Below are positions 45,801-58,100 of a stretch of DNA of 64,000 nt, one piece after another. How positions within the stretch are numbered: position 1 is the stretch's first letter; each line of letters begins with the position of its first letter. Source of the stretch: Caenorhabditis remanei. Taxonomy: Eukaryota; Nematoda; Chromadorea; Rhabditida; Rhabditidae. Location of the stretch: NCBI RefSeq assembly GCF_010183535.1, contig NC_071331.1, positions 24,304,001-24,368,000 on the forward strand, written 5' to 3'. The position numbers were made by a program, and so were the translations under genes. A model generated the notes under the pieces. The model was not told where the DNA came from. It was given only the letters and a program-made list of their open reading frames with translations, and ran no database searches.

Positions 45801-48800
45801 CTCAATTCTAGGTAACCGCCAGTGGACACGGAAAGAATGGAGCATTGTGTGTACATCAGAGATCACTGAGACCCGAAATTATTACGAGTTCGATGTGAGT
45901 TTCAGATGGAAAACACGATTTTCAGCACGTTTTAATTGGAAAAATGAGATTTTCAAGACATTTTAATTGGAAAAATGAGATTTTCACCTCATTTTTATTA
46001 GAAAAACACGATTTTCAGCTTATTTTTATCAGAAAAATACGATTTTCAGCTGGTTTTTTCTGGAAAAATGTGATTTTCAGACTGGAAGGAGCCGAACAAC
46101 TATGGGCGGTTGGACGTAAAGAGAATGAATCTCATAAATATTTGATAGTTTCTCGTGTTCGATCCACTTTAGTACTGGAATTGGGAGAGGAATTGGTCGA
46201 ATTGGAGGAACAATTATTTGTGACGAATGAGCCGACAGTTGCTGCCGGAGAGTTGTCACAGGGGGCACTTGCTGTCCAGGTAACACAAAATAGAGTGAAA
46301 ATTGACGTTTGGAACGTTAAAATTCGATTTTCTTGGTCGAAAAATGACTGAAATTGGGGATTTTTGCATTAGGAGTGGATTTTTCGGCTGAAATGACTGA
46401 AAATTTGATGTTTAGACTGGAAACTAGGGTTTCAAAGTTGAATTTTGTAGTTTTTAAGCTCAAAAAAATGTTTTTTGCACGGATTTTCAGATGTTCAAGC
46501 GAAATTTTCAGTTAGAAAACCGATTTTTGATAGAGAAGACTGAATTTTCAATTTCAGTCATTTCACCCCAATTTTCTTGTCAAAAATCTAATTTTTGGTC
46601 CCCAAATATCTGTTTTCACTCAGAAATCCCAATTTTTGCCTCCCCAGAATCGAAAATCTCAATTTTCTGTTCAAAAATTCTCAATTTTCACCCGAAAATC
46701 CCGATTTTCCGCTCAAAAACTAATTTCTGGTCTCCAAAACCTCGATTTTTCACTTCGCAAGGCAAAAATCCCAATATTTTGTACCAAAATGCTGAATTTT
46801 CAACCTGGAAATCTCGATTTTCTGCTTCCTGGGGTCACCTCGAAGCCAAAAATCCCCATTTTTGGTCCAAAATTCTGAATTTTCAACCTGGAAATTCCGA
46901 TTTTGAGCCCAAAAGCCTCGATTTTTGACTTCCTGGGGGCGCTCCGAAGCCCAAAATTCTTAATTTTCAGCCTGAATTCCTCCAAATTTCAACTTTATTT
47001 CTTCCAGGTGACATCAACATGCATCGCCTTGGTGACCGACGGTCAACAAATGCAAGAAGTTCATATCGATTCGAATTTCCCAGTCGTCCAAGCGTCCATT
47101 CAGGATCCATACGTGGCAGTTCTCACTCAAAACGGGCGGCCTCTTCTCTACGAATTGGTGATGGCACCATACGTTCAATTGAGAGAAATCGATATATCCC
47201 AGACGCCATTTGCCACGTTTATCGCTCATAATGCAGCCACACAACTCACTTCGATTTCAGTGTATACTGACGCTTCTCAAATCATGAAATATTCTGAAAA
47301 GAGGGCGGGGCCTAGTGGTGATTCGGCTGAAAAATCTGAAAAATCTGAAAATTCTCATCCAGTTGTGAATATCAAGAAAGAGGTGAATGAGGAGGCGTTG
47401 TTGTATGGAGAGGATGATGATTTCTTGTATGGAGACGCTGTGGATGAAGATGACGATGGAATGGAACAGAATGGAGGAGGAGGGGCTGGAAGTGGGTAGA
47501 GATGCTGAAAATGCGCGGAAAAATATGATTTTTGGTGGTTTTTAGACCGAAATCCCTAGAAAACTGGAAAAAATCAGTCCAAAACTATGATTTTTGGAGA
47601 TTTTTGGATCAGAACATTTTAAAATCCGTCGGAATTCCTATAAAAAATCGTTTTTGGCTTCTAAAACTGGATATTCAGAGGTTTTTGCGTCAGAAAATCA
47701 GAAAATCCGCTCAAAAACCATCAAAAACCTCGAAAAAGCACTACAATCGATCAGCGTGCAGTAGAGCTCGCTTACGTCGTGGCAAAATTCAAAAAAATTT
47801 AGTTTTCGGCTCATTTTTTGCCAAAAACTCGGAAAATCTATAAAAATCCAGTATAGCGCACTTGCATAGTTGTGGAATTCGAAATTCCTGGTTTCGGACC
47901 GTTTTTGGTGTGTTTTCGATGGTTTTTACATCGAAGTTCCTGGAAAACTGGAAAAAAACTGTTCAAAAACATGATTTTCGGAGATTTCTGGATTTTTTAA
48001 CCTAAAAACTGAAAATCGCATGATTTACAGCTGTTTCAATTGTCAGAAATTGGGAAATTCATGTTTTTGACTCAAAATCACCATTTCTGAAGGTTTTCAC
48101 ACCTCAAAATCGGGAGAATCTGACGAAAAACCCGATGTTTCCTTCTAAAATCTTGTCATATTTCCTCTTATTTTCAGATGGAGAAACATCGAAACTGCAG
48201 AATACGAGAAAAAGGAGACGATTGGGACATGATGCAATAATGTCGAGTAGAGGAGGAGAACAGTCGGATGCAATTGATCCGACGAGGACTTATTGTACGT
48301 TTTGAAAACAGCTGAAAATCATTTCAGACGACTAAAAACTTTTTTGAGCCAAAAACGCAGTTTTTAATTAAAAATCACGATATTTTTTTGACTTCTCAGG
48401 ATTCTATACTGTAATTACCAATTTTTCGTGAAAGTTAAGATAGTTTTTGGCTGAAAACCCCTATTTTTTGTAAGAAAACTTGGTGATTTTTGAATTCTGT
48501 ATAAGCTACAGTACTCCATGGTCTTTTTTTAGTTTTTGACGCAAAAAATACAATTATAGGGTACTGTAGCCTATACAGAATTGGAAAAATCACCAATTTC
48601 TCATTTTTGAATCCAGGATAGTCTACAGTAGGCTAGATTCTGAAAAATTTCAAATTTCTTTCTTTCCAGCGTCCATCACGCACTGGCTAATGGTTGCCCA
48701 TGACAACGGACGTCTCTCGATCCATTCCCTCCCTGATATGGAACTCGTTTATCAAATCGGTCGATTCTCGAATGTTCCGGAACTTCTGATGGATATGACG

Positions 48801-51800
48801 ACGGACGAAGAGGAGAAAGAACGGAAAGCGAAAGCTCAACAGGCGGCGAAAGAGACGGCTGCTGATGAGGATCAGTTGACGACGGAGATGAAGAAGTTGT
48901 GTGAGAGAGTCATGGAGGCACAGATTGTTGGAATGGGAATAAACCAATCTCATCCAGTATTGATGGCAATTGTCGATGAGCAAGTAGTGATGTATGAAAT
49001 GTTCTCTCATTACAATCCACAAGCAGGCCATCTTGGAATCGCTTTCCGTAAATTGCCACATTTCATATGTCTCCGCACGTCGTCTCATTTGAATTCTGAT
49101 GGAAAGAGGGCACCGGTAAGGGTTTCCGAAGAGAAATGAGAAAAAATCGGCTGAAATTCGTCGAAAATGGCTGAAAATTCGGAATTTTCATGTTGAAAAC
49201 TGACTTTTTATGAGAAAAATTGGCTGAAAATGACTGAAAATCATTATTTTTCCAATTTCAGTTCGAAATGGAAGTTGAGAATGGTAAACGATACACATTG
49301 ATCCATCCATTCGAACGGATTTCCTCAATTAATAATGGAGTAATGATTGGAGGAGCTGTACCAACACTAGTGGTTTATGGAGCATGGGGTGGAATGCAGA
49401 CACATCAAATGACCATCGATGGACCTATTAAGTGAGTTTAGAATCGGGGGGAAATTCTCTTTTTAACTGTAATTTTTGATATTAGCCTCAGCAAAAAGTT
49501 AGCCTCAGCAAAATCTCAGTTAGCCTCAGCAAAAAGTTAGCCTCAGCAAAATCTCAGTTAGCCTCAGCAAAAAGTTAGCCTCAGCAAAATCTCAGTTAGC
49601 CTCAGCAAAATCTCAGTTAGCCTCAGCAAATTCTCAGTTAGCCTCAGCAAAATCTCAGTTAGCCTCAGCAAATTCTCAGTTAGCCTCAGCAAATTCTCAA
49701 AAAAATTCTCAAACCCAACAATTTTACCCATTTTCTATCACAAAACCTATCAGAAATCTGAAAATTTTGAAAATTTCAAAATTTTTTGACAGTTTTCAGT
49801 GTATTTCCTGGAAAAATCCAACTAGTTTACCCATTTTTCATCAAAAATATGCGATTTCTTCCAGGTTTTTCCTATTTTAAAACCGGTTTTCAATTAAATT
49901 CCCCATTTTTAGGTCATTTCCACCCCAATTTCGTCAATTTCCAGAGCATTCACCCCATTCAACAACGAGAACGTACTCCACGGTTTCGTCTACATGACTC
50001 AACAGAAATCGGAGCTTCGTATCGCCCGAATGCATCCAGATTTCGACTACGAAATGCCGTATCCAATGAAGAAAATTGAAGTGGGACGGACGATTCATAA
50101 CGTCCGATATCTGATGAATTCTGATGTCTACGTCGTTGTTTCGTCGATTCCGAAGCCGTCGAATAAGATTTGGGTGGTGATGAACGATGATAAACAGGAG
50201 GAAATTCATGAGAAAGATGAGAATTTCGTGTTGCCAGCACCCCCGAAATATACGTTGAATGTGAGTGGAAAATATGCAAATTTACTGTGAAAATGGGTGG
50301 AAAATGACTAAAAATGACTGAAAATGAGCCAAAACTTGTCAAAAACACCGAAAATTTAGCAAAAATGGCATTTTTCTCTTAAAAATTCATGAAAAACTAT
50401 AAAAATCTGGCTGAAAATTTATGAATTTCAGTGAAAAATGAGCCAAAAAACGGAAAATAGCGGATTTTGGACTGAAAATGTAGTAAATTGGAAGTTTGAG
50501 GCTGAAAATACATTAGAAATCTTAAATTTTTATCATTTCCAGACAAAATTCGTATCATTTTCAGCTTTTCTCATCACAAGACTGGAAAGCAGTCCCAAAT
50601 ACTGAAATCGAATTTGAGGATATGGAAGCGGTCACCGCGTGTGAAGATGTCTCGTTGAAGTGAGTTTATCTCTATTTTCAGCCAAAAATTATAGATTTTG
50701 ATCCAGAAAACGCGTTTTCTACTGATTTCCAGCAATTTCAGTCAAGGCTGGGGTGTCTCTTGGCGCGTTTTGAACTGTTTATACTCATTTTTATCGAATT
50801 TTTAGCATTTTCAGCAGATTCAGCACCAATATGCTTCGTTTTTCATATCTAGATCTCTTTTAACATCTGGCGTGACTTTGACGCGTTTTTGAGGTTCCAA
50901 GACCTGTCTTCCGGATCAATGAACCTTATTTCCCAGTTTTTTTCAATTGTCAAGGGTGTCTTTGACGCGTTTTTGAGCTTCCGAAATCATAGAAATTGAA
51001 TAAAGAAGCATTTTTAGCCCATAACGCGTTTTTGATCCGATTTTTAGCGCTTTCAGACACATTTTCAGTGTCTGGGGTGTCTTTGACGCGTTTTCTCAGA
51101 ATTTAAAACTGAGGCTACGCAATTTTTGCTGAGGCTAAGATTTTGCTGAGGCTAACTGAGATTTTGCTGAGGCTAACTGAGATTTTGCTGAGGCTAACTG
51201 AGATTTTGCTGAGGCTAACTGAGATTTTGCTGAGGCTAACTGAGATTTTGCTGAGGCTAACTGAGATTTTACTGAGGCTAACTTTGATTCTTTATTCCAG
51301 ATCTGAATCCACAATCAGCGGTGTCGAAACGTATCTCGCCGTCGGCACCGTCAACAACTACGGTGAGGAAGTGTTGGTTCGTGGTCGAATCATTCTATGC
51401 GAAGTGATTGAAGTAGTCCCTGAACCGGATCAACCGACATCGAATCGAAAGATAAAAGTGTTGTTTGACAAGGAGCAAAAGGGTCCAGTGACTGGTCTAT
51501 GTGCTATCAACGGGCTTTTGTTGTCTGGAATGGGACAGAAAGTGTTCATTTGGCAGTTTAAAGACAATGATTTGATGGGATTATCGTTCTTGGATATGCA
51601 CTATTACGTCTATCAACTTCACTCATTGAGAACTATCGCCTTGGCGTGTGACGCTAGAGAATCGATGTCACTGATTCGATTCCAGGAGGAGAATAAGGCA
51701 ATGTCCATCGCATCCCGTGACGATCGTCGTACTGCGAAACCCCCGATGGCCGCCCAATTCGTTGTCGATGGAGCGCATTTGGGATTCTTGTTGAGTGATG

Positions 51801-52858
51801 AGAATGGTAATATCACACTGTTCAACTACTCACCCGAAGCGCCTGAATCGAATGGAGGGGAGCGGTTGACGGTCCGGGCGGCTATGAATATTGGAACTAA
51901 TGTTAACGCGTTTTTGAGAGTTAAAGGTGAGAATTTTTGGGGGTTTTGAGAGAAAATCCGATTAAAAATCGCAAAATTGAGCCTAAAAAAGTGACTGGCG
52001 TGTCTTTGACGCTTTTGAATGTGAAAGGTGCGAAATTTGGGGAAAAATCTGTTTGAAATCGCGAATTTGAACGGCTGGCGTGACTTTTACGCGTTGTTAG
52101 GCTCAAAAAACGCGTCAAAGTCATCTGTCTCTTTTCACGATTTTCGATTCAAAAATGTGTCAGGGGTGACTTTGACGCGTTTTTTTAATGTTAAAGAGGA
52201 GACATTCAACTGATTTTATCTCTTATTCGACAATTTTCGGTCTGAAAATGTAGCCTCAGCAAACTTTCCTTAGCCTCAGCAAAATCCCAGTTAGCCTCAG
52301 CAAAATCTCAGTTAGCCTCAGCAAAAATCGCTTAGCCTCAGCAAACTTTCCTTATGCTCAAAATTGCTCTAAAAAGCTGATTTTTGACTCAAAATGACTG
52401 TTTTTTCCCACGAAAACTAGTTTGAAGTCTAAAAATGTGATTTTCAACAAGAAATTATTCCAGGCCACACCTCCCTTCTCAACTTGCAATCGGATGAAGA
52501 AAAGGAGTCAGTAGAGCAGAGAATGTCAACAATATTCGGATCACTGGACGGTTCATTCGGTTTCGTTCGTCCACTCTCTGAGAAATCCTATCGACGTCTT
52601 CATTTCCTTCAAACATTCATCGGAAGTGTCACCCCTCAAATCGCTGGTCTTCATATCAAAGGAGCTCGTTCCGCCCGTCCCGCCCAACCGATTGTAAACG
52701 GGCGGAATGCGAGAAATCTGATTGATGGAGACGTTGTGGAACAGTATCTTCATCTCTCACTCTACGATAAAACTGATTTGGCCAGGAGACTCGGAGTCGG
52801 AAGATATCATATTATTGATGATTTGATGCATTTGAGACGAATGGCTTATTATTATTAA
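39826..52858 (+). CDS. cpsf-1: Cleavage and polyadenylation specificity factor subunit 1 (CPSF160)
   Basis: Fourteen exons join in phase to 1451 residues, the usual CPSF160 length: 39826-39904, 41133-41315, 42344-42728, 44178-44955, 45812-45894, 46081-46279, 47008-47491, 48178-48294, 48670-49115, 49262-49431, 49945-50260, 50565-50659, 51301-51926, 52464-52858. Seven-bladed propeller sequence runs through the N-terminal half ([23 protein letters not shown]), an acidic linker ([16 protein letters not shown]) and a basic NLS-like [10 protein letters not shown] occupy exons 7-8, and the C-terminal CPSF-A region ([22 protein letters not shown]) ends with the helical tail [22 protein letters not shown]. 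It scaffolds CPSF with CPSF30 and WDR33 homologues at the AAUAAA signal in the nucleus. Exon 7 uses a GTGGGT donor at 47492, chosen because it is the one that keeps phase. Confidence 0.95.
41590..42343 (+). repeat. Decoy copies of the cpsf-1 exon 3 acceptor
   Basis: The true acceptor and exon start (TTTCCAGAACTGCCTGATCA, exon from 42344) is preceded in the intron by three look-alikes: TTGCAGAACTGCCAGACCAA (exon-like start 41600), TTTCAGAACTACCCGACCAA (41971) and TTCCAGAACTACCCAACCAA (42172). Each is followed by intron-like TCGTTTTTnAG. They arose by tandem duplication of the intron end with the first bases of the exon. Confidence 0.85.
45048..45421 (+). repeat. TGAGGCTAAC minisatellite array 1 (cpsf-1 intron 4)
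   Basis: About 18 units of mostly 20-21 bp (GCTGAGGCTAACTGAGATTTT with variants). A flank starting CATTTTTATCGAAAAAACA and ending CAGCTTTTTAGAGG lies between the exon 4 donor and the array. Confidence 0.93.
45446..45665. repeat. Imperfect hairpin in cpsf-1 intron 4
   Basis: TTTTCCCTATTTATGAACGA pairs with TCGTTCTGAAATAGGGAAAA at the far end, and GTACTTCTCAACAC with GTGTTGAGAAGTGC nearer the centre. A foldback element with worn arms. Confidence 0.7.
48478..48600. repeat. Short hairpin in cpsf-1 intron 8
   Basis: TTGGTGATTTTTGAATTCTG and TACAGAATTGGAAAAATCACC form inverted arms around CTACAGTACTCC and GGGTACTGTAG. Confidence 0.65.
49483..49700 (-). repeat. Minisatellite array 2 (cpsf-1 intron 10)
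   Basis: About 11 units of GTTAGCCTCAGCAAAATCTCA, the reverse orientation of array 1. The usual flank is not seen here. Confidence 0.92.
50735..51100. repeat. GGTGTCTTTGACGCGTTTT motif cluster, cpsf-1 intron 12
   Basis: Four variants of the motif occur at about 50.75, 50.87, 50.96 and 51.07 kb, spaced about 100 bp. Three more are in intron 13 (51.98-52.19 kb). Confidence 0.75.
51110..51285 (+). repeat. Minisatellite array 3 (cpsf-1 intron 12)
   Basis: About eight units of exactly 21 bp directly before the exon 13 acceptor. The + strand is open as repeated LRLTEIL and stays in frame with exon 13 across the acceptor. Confidence 0.92.
51975..52195. repeat. GGTGTCTTTGACGCGTTTT motif cluster, cpsf-1 intron 13
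   Basis: Three variants (GCGTGTCTTTGACGCTTTT, GCGTGACTTTTACGCGTTG, GGGTGACTTTGACGCGTTT) at steps of about 85 bp. Confidence 0.7.
52249..52352 (-). repeat. Minisatellite array 4 (cpsf-1 intron 13)
   Basis: Five units of AGCCTCAGCAAAATCTCAGTT type, followed by the inverted flank (CTCAAAATTGCTCTAAAAAG to GAAAACTAGTTTGAAGTC) up to the exon 14 acceptor. Confidence 0.92.
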
Positions 52859-55133
52859 TTGGCTTTTTCATTTTTTTTTGTTGGAATTTCACTTTTTCCA
52901 TTTTTATGTGCAAATTCGCTCTAAAACCGTATTTTTTACTGCTAAAATCGGAAATTTGCTTTTTTTTTCGTTTTTGTGTGCAAATTCGCTCTAAAATCGT
53001 ATTTTTTCTGTCAAAATCCAAAATTTTGAACCAAAACCCGAAAAATCGGTACTTTTACAGTTATATTCTAATTTTTCGAACCAAAAACGGTAATTTGTAA
53101 AATTTACCCGAAAAATTGGAATTTTAGAGTAAAAATTCGCTCTGAAACTGGATTTTTACTCTTAAAATTGGAAATTTCGCACCAAAACTCGAAAAATCTA
53201 AAGTTTTGTGACTTAAACCAAAATTTTGGGCTGAAATTTGTAATATTATTTGAAAAACCTGAATTTTGGAGTAAAAATTCGCTCTGAAACGGTTTTTTTC
53301 ATTTTAGAATTGAAAAAACCGCATTTTTTGAGCTGAAACGTGTCATTTTACCCGAAAAGTCTATTTTTAGAGTGAAAATTTGCACAAAAATCCTTTTTTC
53401 TCACTCAAAAACCGCATTTTACTCAAAAAATTCAATTTTTCCCCTCAGTAAATGCGCTCTATTGGATTCGTTGAAATTAACAGAAATTTCTGTGTCCAAT
53501 AGAGCGCATTTTCTGATTTTTTCCCATCGATAACTGATGGAGTAAATGTGGGCGGAGCCGACCACCAAACCCAACAAGCCATGGCTCCGCCCACAATATC
53601 CTCCTAGTTGGATGTCACTAGAGGTCAGTAGCACCCTCTAGTTTCGAGGCTCCGCCCACTTTCAGTCCAATAGAGCAAATTTGCACACTGATTATTTTCA
53701 TTTGTTTCCATTTGATCCCTTTCTCCATGTACCGGTATAATCACCTTTTTTAACTAATTGTTACATTTTCTTTTTGTTGTCAAAAAAATTATTTTATATT
53801 ATTTTTCAATGAATTTTACCCGATTTTTCCTGAAATTTCGCGCTTTTTTTGTCAATTTCCCCCTTTTAGACCCACATTTTTTGCAATTTTTGACCTTTTC
53901 CCGCGATTTTCCGATATTTTTCTCATTTTTTGACAAAAAATCCCAAAATTTTCATTTTTTGCGATTTTCACCAAAACAAATGCAAAAAATACCACAAGAT
54001 CAGCGCCAACCAGCCGTCCTAATCGTATTTTGTGTTTTTGCTTACGTCAAGATTGAAAAGATCGAAATTTATCGTGTCGGAGATGCGAAAAACTCGATAA
54101 GCCCGCATTTTCTTCGATTTTTTCGCATTTCTGCACGATTTTCGATGATTTTTGGCGTTTGATTCGTTAATTTCTGCAAATTTCATGCAGAAATCGCTAT
54201 TTTTAGCTGAAATTTCCGGTCTAAAACCTCTTTTCCGCTGAAAATAAATCAATGAGAAAAGCGTGCGGTGGTTGCGAAAACACCGGAAGCCCCGCCCACT
54301 TTTCCGTGCCGCAGTGCTTGTTTTTGCAGACATTTTTGACGCTTGTTTTGAGGTGATTCGTCTGCAAATTTGGTGGCTATTTTTAGATTTCACCTGGAAA
54401 AATGATGATATTTAGAATTAAAAAAAAAGGGGGAAAAAATCGAAGAAAAATAATTTTTAAAAAAAGTTTTTTTTGCTGAAAACTTGTTTTCGGGTGCTTT
54501 TTGTGTGATTTAAAGTGGTTTTAACGTTTCTAACAGCTCTAATTACACATAGAACCCCTAAAAACTCGAGAAATTCAAGTAAAATTAGAAAAATCATTTA
54601 AAAAATTTTAGTGGAAAAATTTGTTTTTTTTACGATTTTGTGGTTTTTGATTAATTTTTCATGGTTTACAACGTTTTTAGACTCTGGAAACACCCTTAAA
54701 ATCATCAAAAACCCGAAATTTTGAGTTAAAATCGAAAAGTTTTGAAAAATTGCGAAAATAGCGATTTTTGATCATTTAGCACTTCCGGGATCAATTTTGC
54801 GTGATCTATGCGCTATTAGGCACTCGAAAAACCCGAAAATTGCGAAGAATCGCGGAAAATAGGGCTTTCACAAATTTTTAATGGTTGAAAACTATAGTTT
54901 CAGCAAAAAAAGCCGGTTTTTGGGCTATTTTTTTTTGTTTTTTTCGTGTTTTTGACGTTGAAAACACTATTAGGGCTGCGATTTTGGTTCTTACTGCTGA
55001 AAAATTGGGTTTTTATCGATTTTCACGCTTTCAATCATCTTAAACCTCCTAGAACCCTCTAAAACCTCAATTTTCCAGTAATCTATGCTCGCCAGTTGAC
55101 CACGCCCACAAATCCCTCCAAAATCCTTCCAAA
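52859..55133. other. Intergenic between cpsf-1 and the USP8-dimerisation-domain gene
   Basis: AT-rich without a supported gene. A short hairpin lies at 53451-53510 (AATGCGCTCTATTGGA and its complement), and CTCCGCCCAC words lie around it. An acceptor (CAATTTTCCAG) at about 55.08 kb, 55 bp before the next ATG, may be a trans-splice site. Confidence 0.5.
53451..53510. repeat. Hairpin with 16-bp perfect arms
   Basis: AATGCGCTCTATTGGA and TCCAATAGAGCGCATT are exact complements separated by 28 bp; a third partial copy (CCAATAGAGCAAATT) is at about 53.67 kb. Confidence 0.85.
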
Positions 55134-58100
55134 ATGGCGTCTAATATGCCGCCGAAACGTGAGTGTTCTCATTGAAAATTTTTTCAAAAAACGAGAAATT
55201 TCCGATTCCAGGAGACCCAAAAGAGCCGACACCGCTAGTGCTCATGAATCCAGAGCTGCGGGTGAGGCAACTCCGATATGCGGCGAATATTGAGGCCACA
55301 CTGATGGTTCCGTTGCACAGGTAGGGGGAAATCCGTCAAAAAATGACGAAAATCTGTCAAAAATTAGCAAAAATGAAGGAAAATCGCTTGAAAACAGCTG
55401 AAAATTGGTCAAAATTGGCCTGAAATGAAGGAAAATCTGTTGAAAACAGCTGAAAATGGCAAAAATCAGTCAAAAAATGGAGGAACAATGACGGAAAAAA
55501 CGCTAAAAATTGACAAAAATCGGTCAAAATGGCAAAAAACGGCCAGAAATATATCAAAAATGACAAAAATGACGGTTTTTATCAGTATGAGGTGGTGTTA
55601 ATCGGTTTAAAACAGATTAATACAGCTTAGAACTGTTCTAGACGGCTTTTTTAAATCGATTTTTAGGTGAAAATAATCATTCCTGCTTAAAATTGACTTA
55701 GGACCAATTTCCCTTGATTTTGCTTAAAAATTGGCTTAAAAGTGCAGATTTTGCCTTAAATCCATCAATATTTTTCGAGTTTTCTGGCTCAAAATAACAT
55801 TTTAAAGCGATTTTTCGTGATTTCAGCCATTTTTAAACAATTTTTCGAGTTTTCCAGCTTGAAATAGCTCATTTTCAACCAAATATTCCCCCTCAACTCA
55901 ACCTATTTTCAGATACTACGAAGTGCTTCTAGATCTCTCTCAAATGGGTCTAGAATATCTGAAAGCGATGAAGCTGGAACGGGCCTTTATAATCTTCAAA
56001 CGAATCGAATATTTCGTATTCCACCGTCTCGTCGACCATCCAGGAGTGGCCACGTTCACCTCCGCCGCCAAATCGAAAATAATGGCTCGCGTACCGATGA
56101 TAATGTTTGTCGCCCAACAAATCATCGTCGAGTTCGTGATGCCCGTCTACGAACGACAGGCGGCCTATTTCCGGTACGAAGAGTTGCAACGTCGTCTGCG
56201 GATTCTGAATGCGACGGCGTGGCAATCGATACGTGGAGAGGCGGCGAGACGGGAAGCCGAGTTTTATGCGGAGGCCGAGGCGATTTCAACGAGATTCGGT
56301 GTGGAATTGGCGAGTTTTTTGCCGATGGAAGTGATTCCCGATGATAATCATCCGTCGAATTACCCACCCAGAACGTATCCGGCGAAGAAAAAGGTTCCCG
56401 GAGAGATTACGATTGATGATGCGATTCAGGCGGCTATTGACTCGATGAATACGAATGTCGGGCGGTCGGGTGGGATGGAGGCGCCGTTGGCTGGAGAGCA
56501 ACCGGTGGAGGCGTTGATTCGAAATGTGAATGCGATGATGAATGATGCGTTGACACGGTTTTTCAGGATGAGACAACAGGCGAAGTTAGTATTGGAGAAA
56601 AAAACTAGTTTTTCGTCGAAAAAACAGTCATTTTGAGCGAAAAATCAACTTTTTAGGGCAATTTTGAGGCTAAGGAAAGTTTGCTGAGGCTAAGCGATTT
56701 TTGCTGAGGCTAAGCGATTTTTGCTGAGGCTAACTGAGATTTTGTTGAGGTTAAGCGATTTTTGCTGAGGCTAACTTTTTTGCTGAGGCTAACTGAGATT
56801 TTGCTGAGGCTAACTGAGATTTTGCTGAGGCTAACTGGGATTTTGCTGAGGCTAACTGAGATTTTGCTGAGGCTAACTGGGATTTTGCTGAGGCTAACTT
56901 TTTTGCTGAGGCTAACTGAGATTTTGTTGAGGCTAGGCGATTTTTGCTGAGGCTAACTTTTTTGCTGAGGCTAACTGAGATTTTGCTGAGGCTAACTGAG
57001 ATTTTGCTGAGGCTAACTGGGATTTTGCTGAGGCTAACTGAGATTTCGCTGAGGCTAACTGAGATTTTGCTGAGGCTAACTTTTTTGCTGAGGCTAACTG
57101 AGATTTCGCTGAGGCTAACTGAGATTTTGCTGAGGCTAACTTTTTTGGTGAGGCTAACTTTGAATTTTCGTTAAAAATAAGTCAAAAATGGGATTTTTCA
57201 GTACAAAATGATTAGAAATTAGTATTTTTGCTGCAAAACATCCAGAGATATTAGAATTTTGGTTTAAAAACCGCAGAAAACTGCTCGAAAAGGGCGTTTT
57301 TTTGCTGGAAAGTTAGAATTTTTAAACGAATTTTTCTTGAAAAACTTGAAAAATTGCGTCAAAACAGTTTTTTCGTTGAAAAATAGCTATTCGAACGACT
57401 TTCTAAGAAATGTATGTCAGAACTCAATTTCTCAATAGATTGTTTCATTTTTAGGCATTTTTTGCCTTTTAAACAAAAATCCTGGTTTAGGACTCGAGAA
57501 ATAGTCTGAAAAAGAGCATTTTCTCTCCGAAAAATGAGATTTAAGCTGCAAACTGAAAATAGCTGAAAACTACTCAGAAATGGGAATTTCGAACGAAAAT
57601 ATCTCAAAAATTGAGATTTTAGGCAAAAAATTACTGGAAAATCGATATTCCGATCCGATGTTTGGTTGGAAATGCGATTTTCAAAGAAGAACTGTTAAAG
57701 CTGTTCCAAAATGAAATCCCAGGTTGAAAATCGCAATTTTTAAGCCACAGATTGACAGTTATAGACTAAAAATCCCTCAAAAAAACCTATTCAACCCCTA
57801 TCAGTTATTTCAGCGGTCAACAACAATCGTCTTCCTCTCACTTCCCGACCGAAGCATCGACTCAAGCAGTCAACCACAAAAAACCAGATGACCAAGACGT
57901 GATTCTCGTCATTCCTGACCAAGCGGACCGCCGTAACACCTACTCTCCGACCGTAGATCACATGTATCGTATGCCTCAAGTCTCCAGTAGTAATTACGTC
58001 CCGACAGTCAACCCAAACACTAAAAACCCGATGGAATACAACCCAGTGTACTCACTGGAGACATACGTCGAGTTGCTTCAGAAGACGTTCGACGCCAACT

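Noticed and set aside
49483..49700. CRISPR-like look of the minisatellite arrays
   Set aside because: Units are contiguous with no constant repeat plus unique spacers, and the genome is nematode.
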